NCBI GenBank assembly: GCA_013396525.1
Contig: VWYX01000898.1
Location: 249,564 to 313,563 of the forward strand
DNA: 64,000 nt
DNA from: Chaetorhynchus papuensis
Taxonomy: Eukaryota; Chordata; Aves; Passeriformes; Rhipiduridae
Reading direction: 5' to 3'
The notes beneath the pieces are model-generated. The model made no database searches. It was given only the letters and a program-made list of their open reading frames with translations, and had not been told where the DNA came from. Shown here piece after piece: positions 35,466 through 49,240 of the stretch; positions within the stretch are counted from its first letter, which is position 1; the number at the start of each line of letters is the position of its first letter. The translations under genes were made by a program, and so were the position numbers.

Positions 35466-38400
35466 AATGGCCTCTAGTGGATTAGCAGCAATTGACAGAC
35501 AGTTGTATCATCCAGCCCCACCTGAATTTCCTTTATGGTTTCCTTCGGGGTAAAGGGAGGGCACCATGCAGACACAGGCACCTGCTGCATTTAAAGTCAG
35601 AGCTGCAGCAGGGGTGAAACACAAAGAAAACGACTGTCTTCTCCCAGGTGCTTAACAATATCCCCTCTTGCTTTATCAATGGAGGATAACTGGCTTCTAA
35701 ATGAAAAAGAAAATAAAGTAACGAATTCATTTCTAACAGGCTTATTTGGCTTTGACCTCCTGCTGTTTTTAATGTTGTCTGATGCAATTCCATCGGTATT
35801 GCTTCTTCAGGTTTGTTAAGAACAATGAGTACAAATTGAAGACATGAGGAAAAATTCAAAGGAGAATGTGTTCTGAAGTCAGAAAATGTCTTTCACAATA
35901 CTGGCTTTTAAAGGTCCACTGTTATGTTTGTGTAATTTATGCTTCCTGCTTCCTAAAACACACTGCCTTATCACCGGAGATTTTGTGCTGCTATTTGTCT
36001 GGTAATGGCAGAGCAGGGGAAGCATTGCCAGACACAGTTGCCCTGAACTTCTATCTGTTAATCTTCCTTCAGCATGGGCTCATTTTTCAATGGTGGTTCA
36101 CCCAGGTTACAACCAGCACCATCCCCACCTCCAGAGAGTTGTCACAAGAGTAGCTGAGACGGGGCATAAAGAATCTTGAGGAACTTTCTAATATGGGTTA
36201 GGGAAAATACTGGCAACTTTTCAGAAAGAAAAATCAAGTGAGCAAGCCCTTGTTTGTCAGGGTCCAGCCTGATCAGCTACTGCAGTGAGGAAGGTTTTTC
36301 TCCCCTCAAAATGCAGTATGACATTCCAATGCACCTGGTATGCTTAGATAGAAACAGAGAAGAGAAACCCTGGCTTTGTTAAAAAAAGAGAATGCTTTAT
36401 CACTAGCTTCACTGAGGTCTTTGAAGGCATTAACCAGTCTTCTTGCAAGATAACAATGTGCCTGAAGGAAAGGAGAACTAAGCTGCTGCTTTTGCAGCAG
36501 TGTCTCCTTTCTTCAGCTGCAGGATCTCTCATCTTGTTCTTAAAGGTTTGAGGTACAAGTCAAGGTGAAGTGTGTATGGTTCCTGCTACAGCACTTCCCA
36601 CAAAGATCAACACCAGGGATTTCTTATGGGCAAATCAACCATGGAACTGGAAGAGGGAGCAGCAACGTCCTTTAGGAACTCCTGGAGCTTGGTGCAGTTT
36701 ATACCTTGTAGGCACACTCAGGCAGAGCTCAGTCTTATGCAAAGCCCTCTGCATTGTTCAGATTCAGGGAATCACCTATGGAAAAAGGCAAGCCTTTAAG
36801 GAAAAATGGCTTTTATCTTGGCTTCAGGAGCATGGAAGTTCACCAGCAGCCACTCCTGTTCCACAGTGGTGGTGATGGACACAGGGAAGGCAAGATGATT
36901 CCACTGCCTCTTTTGCTTGGTAGTTTCTCTGGCTTATAGAAGGTGATTTTCGTTCCTGTGCAACACACTTGGGTGTAGGAACCAGTATAAACACTTGTAG
37001 GTGAAGCACCTGATGTAAGAAACCCCTTACAACAGGTATATTAACAGGGAACATTTTCACAGACCTAGGTCCTGGGGCAACTTGCTCTAGCACAGATGCT
37101 CTTTAGTTCCAGACACCTTGGGAGTCCCTCAGAGCACACGAAGGTCTTGGTGGGAGTCAGTGCATGGACCAGTATTTGGACTCTGCAAAGAAGGCTGCCA
37201 TGCAACACAACTCCTTTAGACACCTCAGATTGCTTCCAAATGAGAGAAGCTTAACTACTTTGAGCAGTTATGCTCCTGTGTTTGGCTGTTTTGCTATTGA
37301 GACAAGTTCTGTGGTCTGCTTTACCAAGGAAATAAGAAACCTAAAGCCTTAATTTTCTATCAGAGGGCCTCCACAGCAAAAAGATAGAAGAGGAGAAACA
37401 GAAAACACACAATACAAAGGCAGGCTTGTGTCTTTGCTGAATATTCTCGTTGTTTTCCCTGGGGGGCCAGTGGGTTTTTACACACAGCACTAGCACATTT
37501 CATTTTGACAACGAGTCAGACTTTCCAAGTCACTACACCTTTCACAACACACTGCAAACTGTCAGTGTGGTAACTTCCTTAAGTTTAATGAAGTTACCTT
37601 ATGAAATCTCTTGACAGAGCTGGTCAAAAACAAAAACAACCCCAGAAAAAAAAAAAAAAGGAAAAAAGTCAAAGGAAAAGGCTCAGAAAATCAGAGGAGT
37701 CCCTAATGAAATGTGATACATGCAATCTGGAAAACTTCTGAGGGGAGAAGGAAGAGTTGTGTGCTGACAAATGGTGCAAACTTCTGGCCAAGATTAGATT
37801 TCTGCAAGCTGGATTTAGATAACTGGCTCAATTTTCCAATGCTCTGAATGCCTGCTGGCATCCAGTATTGGCCCTGCAAGCCACAGGTAGATCACTAAGC
37901 TTGTGAAATCCCGGCACTAAATTTGAGCCTAAATAAAGTTCCAGGGCTGATATGTTCTAGAGGACTCAAAGAATTGTTGCTATTCGAAGCCTAAATCTCT
38001 GGGAGGTCTTTTTGCACAGCTGTCTCACAGTTTCTAAGCACCCATTTAAAAAAAATCAAAGTCAGTCTGATTTTTTTTTTATGGTAGCCACAGGATAAGC
38101 ATAGAGAGGTATCTTACCATTCACCATACAGCTGAAGAAACTCCAGGATAACAGTGACCAAAATGAAAGCATGTCTGTCAGTGACTAAAAGCAGAGACAC
38201 ACACTTAGACCAGATTAAAAAAACATATATAATTTAAGGATTAGCAGGCTAGCAGAGTTGGAAGGATTTCAAGCTCTTTACTGGGCTCAGGAGGAAATCT
38301 CTTTTAATATTCTGTGTCGTTCAGAAGTAGTCAAGGATTAGTGGTTTCAGAGGAACAGGTCAATACTGATGCATGAAAATGCTGAGGAAGGTCAGCACTG

Positions 38401-40600
38401 TTTGTCCTGGGTGCTGCAGAAAGGAGCAGGAGTTGCATCTTTATCTTTACTGTTTGAAGCCAAAAAGAATGTGTAAAAGGAGAGAGACTCCTTCTGACAA
38501 GCTTTGTTTAAGCTGGAATTTTGTTAATTTACTGATGTCTATGCTGAGAAAATCTGCTGCCTGCTATTTAGTGGTTTTTTGATGTTCTCTCCATTATGGT
38601 CTATTTTTTTTTCTGTAACTTTGTGAAGATTATTCCTACACAAGAGATCATGTGGGAAAATCCACATTTTGATCACTTAAGGACTGATCATGTGCCAGAT
38701 CTCCTGTTGCCTTCAACAACAGCAAGTCCAGGGCCCTGTTCATTAAAATCTAGTTGAAAATTTTTAGCAAAGAAGAACTTTAAAACAAACAAACTCAGTC
38801 TTAGGGACAGTACTTGAGGTTGCTAGCAAATTAAATATGGTTTTGGTTTTTTGGAGGTTTTTGTTTTGTTTTCAGTAATTGAAACAGCAGGGCTTGGTAG
38901 ACTGCTTTTTCTAGTCTTCGACTGTGGATGATTTTGCTGAAATAAAAAAAGTATGCAATTTTTCAGAGAAAAAGAAATTTAATTTCCTGAACAGTTCTGT
39001 AAATGATTGCAGATCCTGATCTGGGCTAGAGAAAAGCCCTTTGGACTAGTCAGGCACAAGCAGAGAACTGAGCCATCTTCCTGATGAAGTCCACTCAGAT
39101 CTTGGCAGGTGGTTTGCGTACCTGGAAATCAATCCCACGCTCTCAAGTTTTTATGTCCCAGCTTGTGAAACCAAGAATACCATGTTTCTCTTAAAAATCT
39201 TGGGCTTACATTTAATCTCTGTTGCAGTGGTAGCTGCTAGGAGGCAGAAGGAGAGGTTAACAGATGAGCACATATCAAAAATGGCTTTGAAGAAGGCATC
39301 ACTGAAACCCTGATTCTGTGCTGCTGAAGTTTGCAGGAACCGAGCCAAGAGGGATGAAGATGGAGGCGTTAAAATCATGCTCAGCAAAGTTGAATTTCAC
39401 TGTGCTCAGGAGGCAGAGACTTTTTTAAATCTGGAGGAAAGGTAGGGGGAAGGACACAAGAAATTCTATGAGTTTCTGGGTAAGGTACAGCTCTCACTCT
39501 GCAGCTCTGTATTGCTCGAATCTATGCATGTATTTCATGTAAGAGAAAAACTTTGGGTGAAAAATGGGGTGAGACAGCTTTCCCATCTGCAACCATCTGA
39601 TGGCAGGTCTGGTCTTCAGCAGCTGCTTTTTGAGGAGTTTTAAGTCCATTCTCAATTTGTAGTCACACATCTTCCTTTTGATGCTTTTCTACAGCTTGCT
39701 GACAATGACAGCACAGGCACTGGAAACTCCTGGGGGTTGGGATGAGTTCCCTTGGCAAGCAGTGAGTAAGATGGCTTTAGTGACCACAGCCATTTCTGTG
39801 AGCAGCTCTGACTTTCTGTGAGTAAAAGGAGTCACAGTTTTGCTATTTAAGCAGCAATGAAAAGGCTGCCTGTGTGCCAGCTGGTTGATATTCAAACAAT
39901 TAGACTCTGTATTTATCTCCTTTACTAAACTCGATCATCCTGGATATGATGATAAATAAACCCTGATTAAATAACTGCCTCATTTGCTAAAAGCTTGTTT
40001 TAAGCATAGAAACACTTTTGTCAAGTACTCTTTAAGCTTAGAGCTGAACTCCCAAGCTAGCAATATTTAAGGAACTTTACCTTCCCCTGTTCTTTTTAAT
40101 CAATATCCTCTATTTATCATACTTATTCACATGGGGAGGACTTAGTTTTATAACTCCAATTCAGCACAGAAGAAGAACACTGCTTTTGAAGCCAATGTCA
40201 AGGCATGGCAGAAATGTGACGTGATCAAGCTGTTACTCCACATGGCACATAATCATAGCTGCTGCTGTGGTGATAGCACTGAACACAAGGCAGAGAAGAC
40301 GTGAGATAGCTGCCCAGGGGACCATTTGTTATCCTGTGCAAGCTTCCACACCACGTGGTCCAGAGCCCACTGATACTGCTCTGATGGAGCTCTGACAGGA
40401 GCTCTGACAGGTAGATACTGGGACAAAATCTGACACTTAAAATATATTTTCTACTGGCTGGCTCCAGTCACCTTCAGCTTCCCCAAGTTAACTTGTACTT
40501 TCCATTTTGCTTCACTAATCCTTCTGTCCTTCCTCTTTTGTTATCTGAATGAATCCAGTCCATGACACCGAGTTCTGGCCAGATGGATTAATTCAGGAGG
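35466..40600. other. Non-coding sequence, nothing recognised
   Basis: AT-rich complex DNA with chance open frames up to about 108 codons. A 14-A run lies at 37646-37659. Around 37910-37950 (GAGCCTAAATAAAGTTCCAG) there is a faint resemblance to old sauropsid repeat tails. A 12-bp direct repeat, GAGCTCTGACAG, occurs at about 40387-40410. Confidence 0.5.
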
Positions 40601-43600
40601 ACATGAAACTGTGTATGGTTGTGTTTATTTGTGTGCAAAAGTCTGTCCATAACTTAAAATTCTCTAAAAGAAGCACACGCAGACACACGTGCTCTCACAC
40701 ACACTTATGATTTTTCACACCCTGTATAAGAGAATCTCAAGCACTTTACAAATCTTTAAGAGTGCATTGCACTCCCTTAAAATGAGTAATGACTGAGAAC
40801 ACATTTGTAGGACCTCAGTTTGGCCTGCATCACATATCACATTTCCATATCTGCTCTAGGAACTGCCCAGTGGGATTCAAGAAGTTCATTTAGTCTGGTA
40901 GTCAATCTAGCCAATTGCTAGATGATGATCAGTTGGCCCATATGAAGTATAAAGAAATGCAAAGCACCATTATTTTTTATTCCTTCTATTAGTTTTTAAA
41001 ATTATTATTTCTTCTTTGTGTTTCTTGTATTAGCCTTTATCCTCTCAACGGAACAGTTCCAACCTTTTCAGCCATTCCTATCTGGAAGTCTTCCAGTACA
41101 CCCAGTCCTCCTTTGAATAATGTATGCATGTTCAGCATCAAGTTTAAATTTATTATGATGTGAAGAAAAGATAACATTCATTTAAAATAATTAAAAATAT
41201 GTTAATTTGGTATACTAAGTCAGTATTTATAAGGCATGCTGCAGAATTCTGTAGGAGCCATGAGCTGAGGGAGTGCAACATTAGCAGTTGGATGTTGCAC
41301 AAGCCATCACTCTTTCAGAATCAATTTGTTAAATGCCTGATTGATCACTTTTGAAAACCTGGATCTAAATGTTTGCCTGTAGAGCAACAGAGGAAATCTG
41401 CAATAGAGTCTGAAACAGATTTCCAGTCTTTTCCTTCCGCTGCTTGCTGTCTCTCCAAAGCATTTGCAGCTCTGAAAGCCCAGACACAAACTCAAAGGGA
41501 ACTCTCTCTCTCTCTCATGGCGGCACTTGACCATAGAACCAGTCTCTTCAGGACATAACGAAGATGGGATATGATGGTCCAATATATCTGAGCCTAAAAT
41601 GGCACCTGTTGTTGTTTGTTTTTTTTTAATTAATATTTTTTATCTCAAACAAAAACATAAATGGAAGACTAGCTCAGTCTTCAAGTACTTCCAGGACAGT
41701 TCCATCCCATCAGAGTTGGTGGAAAAATTCTTAAATATAAGTATGGGGTTAAAGTGACATATTTATGAGGTGAAAAAATCAGTGGAGAGACTGTCACAGG
41801 GATCCCTGTTTATTAGGTAAGCGTTCTCACGCTCTCAGGACACCTCACATTCAGGGCTCACTCTAGGGAAAACCCCAATTTGGAATCATGATGCACTCCT
41901 GCCTATTACAAGAAATCAGTTTACCAAATCTTACATTCAAGATAAACCTTTTTTATTGTTCTTCTTGGACTCAAAACGCCCAAAGGACTTCAGCAGGTGT
42001 TGGTTCCATAAATGTGAGGAACTCCTCTATATTAAATTTTGAGGGAAAGATCACAATAGAGCCAAAATCAAGACAAAGTCAGGACGAATAGAGCCAAAGT
42101 AGACACACTGGGGCAATGTACTAAGAAAGATTTACGTGGGGTAGCCCTAGGTACTAATAATTACACATAAACCAATTTAGAATAGATTTAAGAAGTTGGG
42201 CAGCATGAGGGCTTTGAATGGCACAGATGGACTTGCAAGTCATGTTTTGATCTGCCAGACCAAATGATGACATGTGTTATTGAGTTTGTTATAGCCATTA
42301 AGTTTTAGGGAGCAGCTTTGTAGCAGAGTAAAATTTAGATGTGGTTTCTATAATGCAGCTCCTACAGAGGTGTCTTCTCATTCCTGCCTGTGTGTGACCA
42401 CTACTGACCTTCAGCGCAGGTACCATCTGTGTTTCTGTGAGGTACCACTTGGGTCATGCACATCATGTTGCCATGGTTAGAGCCCCGTGGTACGAGGTTC
42501 TAGGCACCAGGAGAACTGAGGCCATTCAGCATTTTGTAAGAGTGTTAAAAGTGGAAAGTTAGGTTTTTGCCAAGTGGCAGATAGTAAATCTCTGCTAGAG
42601 AAGAAGCCCTGCTCTCCTTGTGTTCAGAAAACTGAAATCAGTTCTTAGTTAAGATTTGTGCAATACGCACTCATGTTTGGATAATTCTTAACACTTGAAT
42701 GCAAAGCAAGTTGCAATAAATATCTATACCCACTGCAGTGCAGAACTGTGAGTAAATTCCTACCCCAGAATCTGCCTTGATGACCCTTCTCATGTCACTT
42801 GACGTTTCTTGCCTTATTTCTTCATCCTAAAACACTGCAGATATTCCTTTTCTTATCACTTGCATTGGTGTAAATTTGTCATTTACCACAAAGGTCTGTT
42901 GCAGCGAGAGAAGCATCAGTTTCCTCATGTACTTGTAACTCCATTTTCTAATTTGTCTCTGCTTGCAAATTTAAAAGAGGAAAATGACCCTCTATTTTTA
43001 CTACCAAGAAGCCTGACAAGTCACTAATGAAGGGTAAAGTCAAGGAGCCAAATGAAGGTCTTATTAATAAAGACCCATGGGGCAAAAGTAATTTTTTTTC
43101 CTAGGGAAAAATACATCCCTGGGAAAAAAGGATTTCAGAGGAGTTTTGTCACTCATAAAGAAAGCGTTCCTTTCTGACGAAAGGTGATCTTTCCAGCAGA
43201 TGTGCTACAAGGGTTGGTGAAAAGACTTCATATCTCTCTTACTTAACAGCATTTTAATGTACGTGAATAGGTAAAAAACACATTTCAGATTATGATGACT
43301 ACATATTTTTGGATAAAACAGATGAATAAATCTCTTGAGTCTGAGCCTGATCTTCCATCAGATTCACACTGATATCAGCAGAGCTACTTCTGTTTTTTGC
43401 CAGAAACACAGTCACATAGCTGTAGCCAGAGGTCTGGAAAAAAACCCTGAAAGTTTTCAGACAGAAGCTAAATTCATTCTCTGGCCCCTGTTTCAGTTAT
43501 CTTAGCTTTCACAGCTGTATTTGGATTCCTCTTGCTTTCCATTACTCTTAATGCCCTACAGTTCAGTCGTAAGGGAAACCCTCTGTAGTCCCCTGGCCTG

Positions 43601-45827
43601 GTGTCAGATCTGCCTTGGCAGTGCCCTCTCCCTTGTGAAGCACATGAGCTGAAAGAATGCTGTGGAGATGACAGGAGTGGATCCAGCCTTGAGATCAAGG
43701 CCACAAAATGAGGATAAGGCACAAGATTGTGGTCAGTTTATAAACAGAAGAGCAGCAGAAGCAAGGTAGGGCAAAGAGAGCAGTGGCTGAGACTGAGTGA
43801 AGGGGCTCCAGCACCTGGGCATGGCATTGGTGCCTTGCATGGGTGTAGGGCACCCACTGGGACCTCCTGGAGGCACAGCACCTTGTAGGAATACCTACCC
43901 TACCTCTTAGGGCATTCTCCAGCCTAGCTTCCACCCTTGGACTTCAAGTGGTTCTCCAGCACAGGACTGGCATCATTCAGACTGTGTAGAAGGCGTGAGA
44001 CCATGTATTGGGTTCTTTGTTCTTACATCGCTTCCCTCTTGGCCTGGCATATCCATGTGAGCCAGTGCCATAAAATTTTATTCATCATTTTTGAAGTGGC
44101 AAATCTCTGGTAGCTCTACCTGCATATGTACACATATCATTTGTAATGAACTCATATTTTCCTATAACTTCACCATAAACTTAGGTTCACTTTTAGCAAG
44201 AACTGAAATTTGCATATTGCAGCCTGTTTTAGTCTTTTTCTCTGTTAGCTGTTCCCCTGTATGTAAGTTCAGGAGGAATAAGTTCCACAGCATATAGGAA
44301 CTTTTATTTTTTTTATATGAGTGCAATTTCTTACATTTATGGTGCGACTCAGTAAGAAGAAAAGATTCTCCAAGAAGATAAAAGCTACTGCATAAAAGAT
44401 TAATTTGCACAAATGTTTATCATCTGGAATATCATCTGCCTTTCCCTATTTTTTTAATACTTTCAGTGCAAACAGATGTCTAAGGAATCCCCTTTTTCTG
44501 TATTTTTCAGCAACATGTTATAGATATTCTATATGCAGTGAATGGAAGACAAGCAAAATTGACTTTTGGCAGCTTCAGTCTATCAAGTTCATAAACTTTA
44601 CTGGGTCTGTCTTGTCCAAGATTAGAGACAACCTGCTCCAAGTCAGTTTCCCATTTGCACTTAATTAGGGAGTTCATTTCAGAGGTCAATGAAAAATAGC
44701 AGAGTATGTTTTCATAGTAACTCTCCACACAATAAAATTATTTCTCAGGCACTTGTCCAATTTTCTCTGGAACAAGGGTAAAAAAAGTGGGGACACAAAA
44801 TAGAGTTATTGGATACCTTATCTGGAACTACCCAACACGTTGTCCATTATCCAAGGAACACATAGTACATTCTGGATCTGAGGAAAGAAGCCAAACATTG
44901 CATCTTTTCAGACAATTTTCCTATCCGTACAGCTTCATTTTCTCTAACAACTGGGACAGATATTTTGGAAGTGTTCTGAGAGGTAGGAGACAGTCTGCAC
45001 AAGGAGTTCCTCAGTATCAGCCATACTCACGCACATTAGGGTTGCTGTGGGTAACAAGGTGTCCTTGTGGGAAGTGCTGGAAGGGTACCTGGATTCATGA
45101 GGAAGCAGCAGTGAGGAGAGAGTTGAACAACACAGGGCTGTTTCACACGGTATCAGGGCAGTGGCATTGGCAGGAGGAGGAACAGTTGAAATGATGCCCA
45201 TTAGCCACTTCATAAAGCTCCTCAGAGGCACTTTCAGCATGAACTTACTGTTATCAAGCAGATGAGAGAGTGGCCTAGTTTTGAAGATGTACCTGAATGT
45301 CTACAAGAGTCTAAGGGTGCATTGATCCTGGATTTTGAGCTGATGTCAGCTCTGTTTTATAAGTTTTCCTGAAGAAAAACTATTTTGTAGAGTATGAAAT
45401 GTCTCCTTAGAAGGAGTCATTCCCAGCAATTCTTGGTCAGACAGACTCAACTCACACACCCAGTCCGTAGAAGAAACAACAAAGTGCAGGGACTTGACAT
45501 GAAGTACCTTGAGTTTGATCTGGGTGTGGGGCAAGGAATAAGATAATTTAACCTCTGTCATAACCAATGACCAAGTGGCTACAGATTCACATGCATGGAA
45601 GTATGATTTGTTGGACCAAACATCTGGCCAGGTGGGTACAGTCTTCATTTCTCTGCTGTGGTTCTTGCAACCGTGAAGAAAGAAGGAACAAACTGAGAAG
45701 AGCCTATAGCCTGCTGGTTAATGAAACGTTTGAGCAAAAGTGAGTTATCATTTTCATACATACCACGCTTTGACATATGAATTGTAAGGTCTTTTTGGCA
45801 TTACAGGAGATATATTAGACCTGTGCA
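40601..45827. other. Non-coding sequence, nothing firm
   Basis: The CTCAAGCACTTTACAAATCT near 40737 is reminiscent of SINE/L2 tails but too short to call. GATCTTCCATCAGATTCACA..GATATCAGCAGAGCTACTTC at about 43349-43391 may be another old repeat piece. A short (CT)n sits at about 41502-41516. No gene was found. Confidence 0.5.
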
Positions 45828-46052
45828 GAACACAGAATCACAGAATGGGTCAGGCTGGGAGGGATCACACTGGGTTATCTGGTCCAACCTGCCTGCTCAA
45901 GCAGGGTCATCCCAGAGCACAGGGCACAGGAGTGTGCCAGGTGGTTCTTGAATAACCACACTGAGGGAGATTCCACAGCCTCTCTGGGCAACCTGTTCCA
46001 GTGCTCAGTCACCTGCACAGTAAAGTCAGTTAATAAATGCTCAGACAACCGA
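45828..46052 (-). mobile_element. CR1 LINE 3' end with octamer tail
   Basis: The left edge reads CACAGAATCACAGAATGGGT, the reverse complement of the (ATTCTGTG)n tail that ends CR1 elements. It then follows the avian consensus: GGCTGGGAGGGATCACACTG, GGTCCAACCTGCCTGCTCAAG, CCACAGCCTCTCTGGGCAAC and CTGTTCCAGTGCTC. The minus-strand frame contains EHWNRLPREAVESPS, the usual C-terminal CR1 reading. It is 5'-truncated after about 220 bp, as most CR1 copies are. Of the CR1 pieces here it is the best preserved and the strongest pointer to a bird genome. Confidence 0.96.
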
Positions 46053-46984
46053 CACAGCATCCAGATTACTGATTTGTGTTACAGTGAACATTTTACAAAC
46101 ACATTTACTTGTCATTTTAGATGACATTCTTTTCTAAAAATCTAGGTTTTATGTCATAGAGGACATGAATCTTAATTCACTTTGGGCCTCTTTTTTTGTC
46201 TCTTCACAAAAACCTTAGCTAAAAGTTCCAGTTACCTGGAATCCCATGAAATGTAGAAATAAGTGTAACTTGTACCACTGTCTCCTTCCTGACAATGGTT
46301 TGCTCCAAAATGGAAGCACAATTATGTATAAAAAAGTTCAGCAGCAAAGGCCTCAAAGATAGATCACTTGGAGACAAAGCCTAATAAACAGTGGCCATAG
46401 GAACTTACTTGGTTGTTTCTTTATTTTTCCTTTTTATTTTGGTTTTGTTATGAAATGGAACACAACATAGTAGTTTTATTTAGGACACCGAATCAAGGCA
46501 AGCCATAACTGTTGTAGGGGCTTCCCTAAATCAGGTTTCATTTTCTTTTTTGGCTCAACATAATTCCTTCTGAAGAAAGGAAGATGTAAAGAATGGTTCA
46601 AATCGTCTTGCAATGCTGTATCACATTTCAGATCATTTACACTCTCAGTCATGTCAAGCAAACAGACATTTCAAATTGATCAATGCAGTAATTGAAAGAG
46701 CAAAAAGAACTGGAGGTTATTTTGTCAGCAATAGCGTTCTTTATGAGACTGAACAGTGATGCCTTAAAATGGGATGTATCCAGGGAAAGCAAGCTTCCTG
46801 AAAGTGTTGTAGCCATTACTTTAAAATAATATTATTTAGCCTTCTTTCTCTATCCCTTGTGGGTTTTCAATTCCCTAGAAAACCCTCTTTCCAACACGTC
46901 TTTGATCTTGGTCTCTAAACCCTGACATTTTCATTTTGCAAAGACTGGATATACAAAGGACTAGCCAAGAATAGAGCCAGGTGA
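46053..46984. other. Non-coding sequence, nothing recognised
   Basis: AT-rich, with no repeat, exon or RNA gene recognised. Confidence 0.6.
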
Positions 46985-47055
46985 CCCGAATTGGTGCAAA
47001 TTGGTACTGCTCCATTGCCCTTCACACTGATTTACAGAAGACAGGGATCTGGCTG
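46985..47055. mobile_element. Ancient dispersed-repeat remnant (tentative)
   Basis: TTGGTGCAAATTGGTACTGC followed by TCCATTGCCCTTCACACTGA and TTTACAGAAGACAGGGATCT fits a motif found in old sauropsid repeats (GGTGTAAATTGG..GCTCCATTGAAGTCAATGG..TGATTTACACCAGCTGAGGATCTGGCC). Strand and family are left open. Confidence 0.45.
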
Positions 47056-49144
47056 AAAGCCTTCCAAAGCCTGGCTGCACTGCTTTGCTATTTCATGTAA
47101 ACCCTTACTTCAGTTTTAGTCTTGCTTCCTAAGGAAATGGAGTTTATGAGATTGTGTTCTCTGCGTGTGTTTGGGGGTGTCAGTGCACAAGTGAGTATTT
47201 GCTTGTCCTTCCCAGCAATTACTTTTGAATCTGGCAACTCAACTCAATAGAAACTGGAGAGGACAGAAACTTTTTAAGGAGATAAAATTCCATTCTAGTG
47301 TTTTTATTGAGGAAAAACTAATTACCTGAGTCCTTGTAGCACTCAAAAAATTTGCACTGGCAAGGACCCCTTGGACTCAACTCCATCAATTAGGGACCTC
47401 TTGGAGCCACTTTCTCAACTAAGTGGTTTTGCCACATCAAAACTTGTGCATTCAAATCTCAGATCAACCCTGTTTGACTGGGCCAGTGTTTCTGAAGAGC
47501 TTGGTTAGCCTGGTTTTCTCTATTTGCATCACAGCATACGTACAATAATTATCTCACCTGGCTGAATTCCTTAATCCTCACCTGGCATTCACAAGTTTAG
47601 CACCACCACTAAAGCTGCTCCCTTTTCTTCCAGCTGCTGAGCAAAATGAAATCAGGCACACAGCATTTCCCATGGTTTTGTATTCAGTTGCACTCATTTG
47701 CTTCTGCACTTGACAAGGGTCTCAGTCAGTGAGAGCAGAGTACAAAGGGAAAATTATGGATGATAATTCACAAACAACCTCATAAAACTATCCTTATTCC
47801 TGTGAAAAAGCAACAGTATAAAATGATAACTGCTTCACTGTCGAATCTTTGTAATCAAGTTATCCTTGTTCAGGGGGCTATGTAGAGGTAACAGGCTCAT
47901 TGCTTAATGGACTCATGCATTTAGCAAGGGTAAAAGAGAACTGGAAAAGAGAACAATGAAAGTTATGTGATAAAAAAATCTCACCATTTGCCAAATAAAT
48001 AAATAAATAATCTTTGTGGTTGTCAAAAAAACCCCACCCCACACCAAACGAACAAGACCCAAGCTGTTGGTTAAGCTTTGTTTGATAAATGTGGAATGGG
48101 GAAATTATAACAAAATAAAAAAATGGAAGTGTAGGATATACTTGAATAAAATATGATCTGGGACTGAACAGTAATCTGGTATGCAAACGATGTACTTATG
48201 AGATTCAAAAGGCTGTGGGGAGAAAAGCAATTTTTTCTTCCCCGCTGAAAAGAGAAGAGCAGGTGGAGCTCCTCAGCAATCCTTTTTATTTACTTCATGA
48301 GATAGCTTATGTGAAGAAAAGAAACCACTGAGAGCACCCTGACCCACAGAAGTACAAAAGGCTCTTTCCCTGGGTGCAAGGCAGCTCCTTTCTGTACGAA
48401 GCAGCAGGTAATGGCAAACTAAACCTACGATACTTTCACACCCTAAAGTGCTTTGCTGAACTGGAAATCAGCATCTTATGGAAACAACATTTAGATCACG
48501 TGTATTTTTTAACCTATGGACACCATTAAGTTAAGACTGAAGCACAAATTAGTCCACTTGTGATGACTGCCTGATAAGGAAATAGGTCTGCAGTGGCCAG
48601 ACTGTGATCTTCTCTGTTGAACTTACCCCTCTACTGATTCAAGCAAAGTGTGAACAGATTTTTTTGTGCGTAGCAAGACTTGCTGACTGCTCATAGTGAC
48701 CTCATCCATTTGGCAGACAGTTAAAACATTTTAAAGGGCCTACAAGAATAGTTTTATGAGGTTGTTTGTGAATTAGTATCATTCCTTTGCCCTTTGCCCT
48801 CTGGTGTCCTATTTAGCTCGGGCCTCCTGTTAAGAGTTGGACAAAAGGAGCTCAAGTCAGCAGAAACCCCTGGGAAGTGCTGTGCCTGCCTTTCCTGCTC
48901 TCTACAGCCACAGGTCCCCTGGTTGTTAGAGCTTTGGGGATGGAGCTGTGCCTGTTAATACCAGATAAAGATGTGGTCCTTTAAATCATGATGCACAGTT
49001 TGTGAGTACAAACTTTCCTGTACCTCTTGACGCAAACAGGGGTACAGAGAAAAAACGTGTGATCTATACTGAGATGTGCCAGGTCAAATTTGACTAAACC
49101 ACTCTTTGTATCCATAGATAATCAGTACTTTTATAGAAGATTCA
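47056..49144. other. Non-coding sequence, nothing recognised
   Basis: AT-rich. A short (AAAT)n strip occurs near 47993-48010. No gene or named repeat was seen. Confidence 0.6.
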
Positions 49145-49240
49145 ACATTCTCACGGTTCAGAAAGAGAAATTGAGACAAAGGAAGCTGAAATGACTTGTT
49201 CAGCTTGGTCTGTATGCGAGCAGTTCCTATTTCAGAAAGA
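49145..49240 (-). mobile_element. MIR SINE remnant (probable)
   Basis: AGAAAGAGAAATTGAGACAA followed by AGGAAGCTGAAATGACTTGT and TCAGCTTGGTCTGTATGCGA fits the reverse-complement MIR core (GATGGGGAAACTGAGGCACAGAGAGGTTAAGTGACTTGCCCAAGGTCACAC). It is more diverged than the copy at 28.98 kb. Confidence 0.55.

Noticed and set aside
44507..44728. Minus-strand peptide with KWETDLE, faintly like an L1-type LINE C-terminal region
   Set aside because: Only a few residues fit and no surrounding LINE domain or tail is visible.
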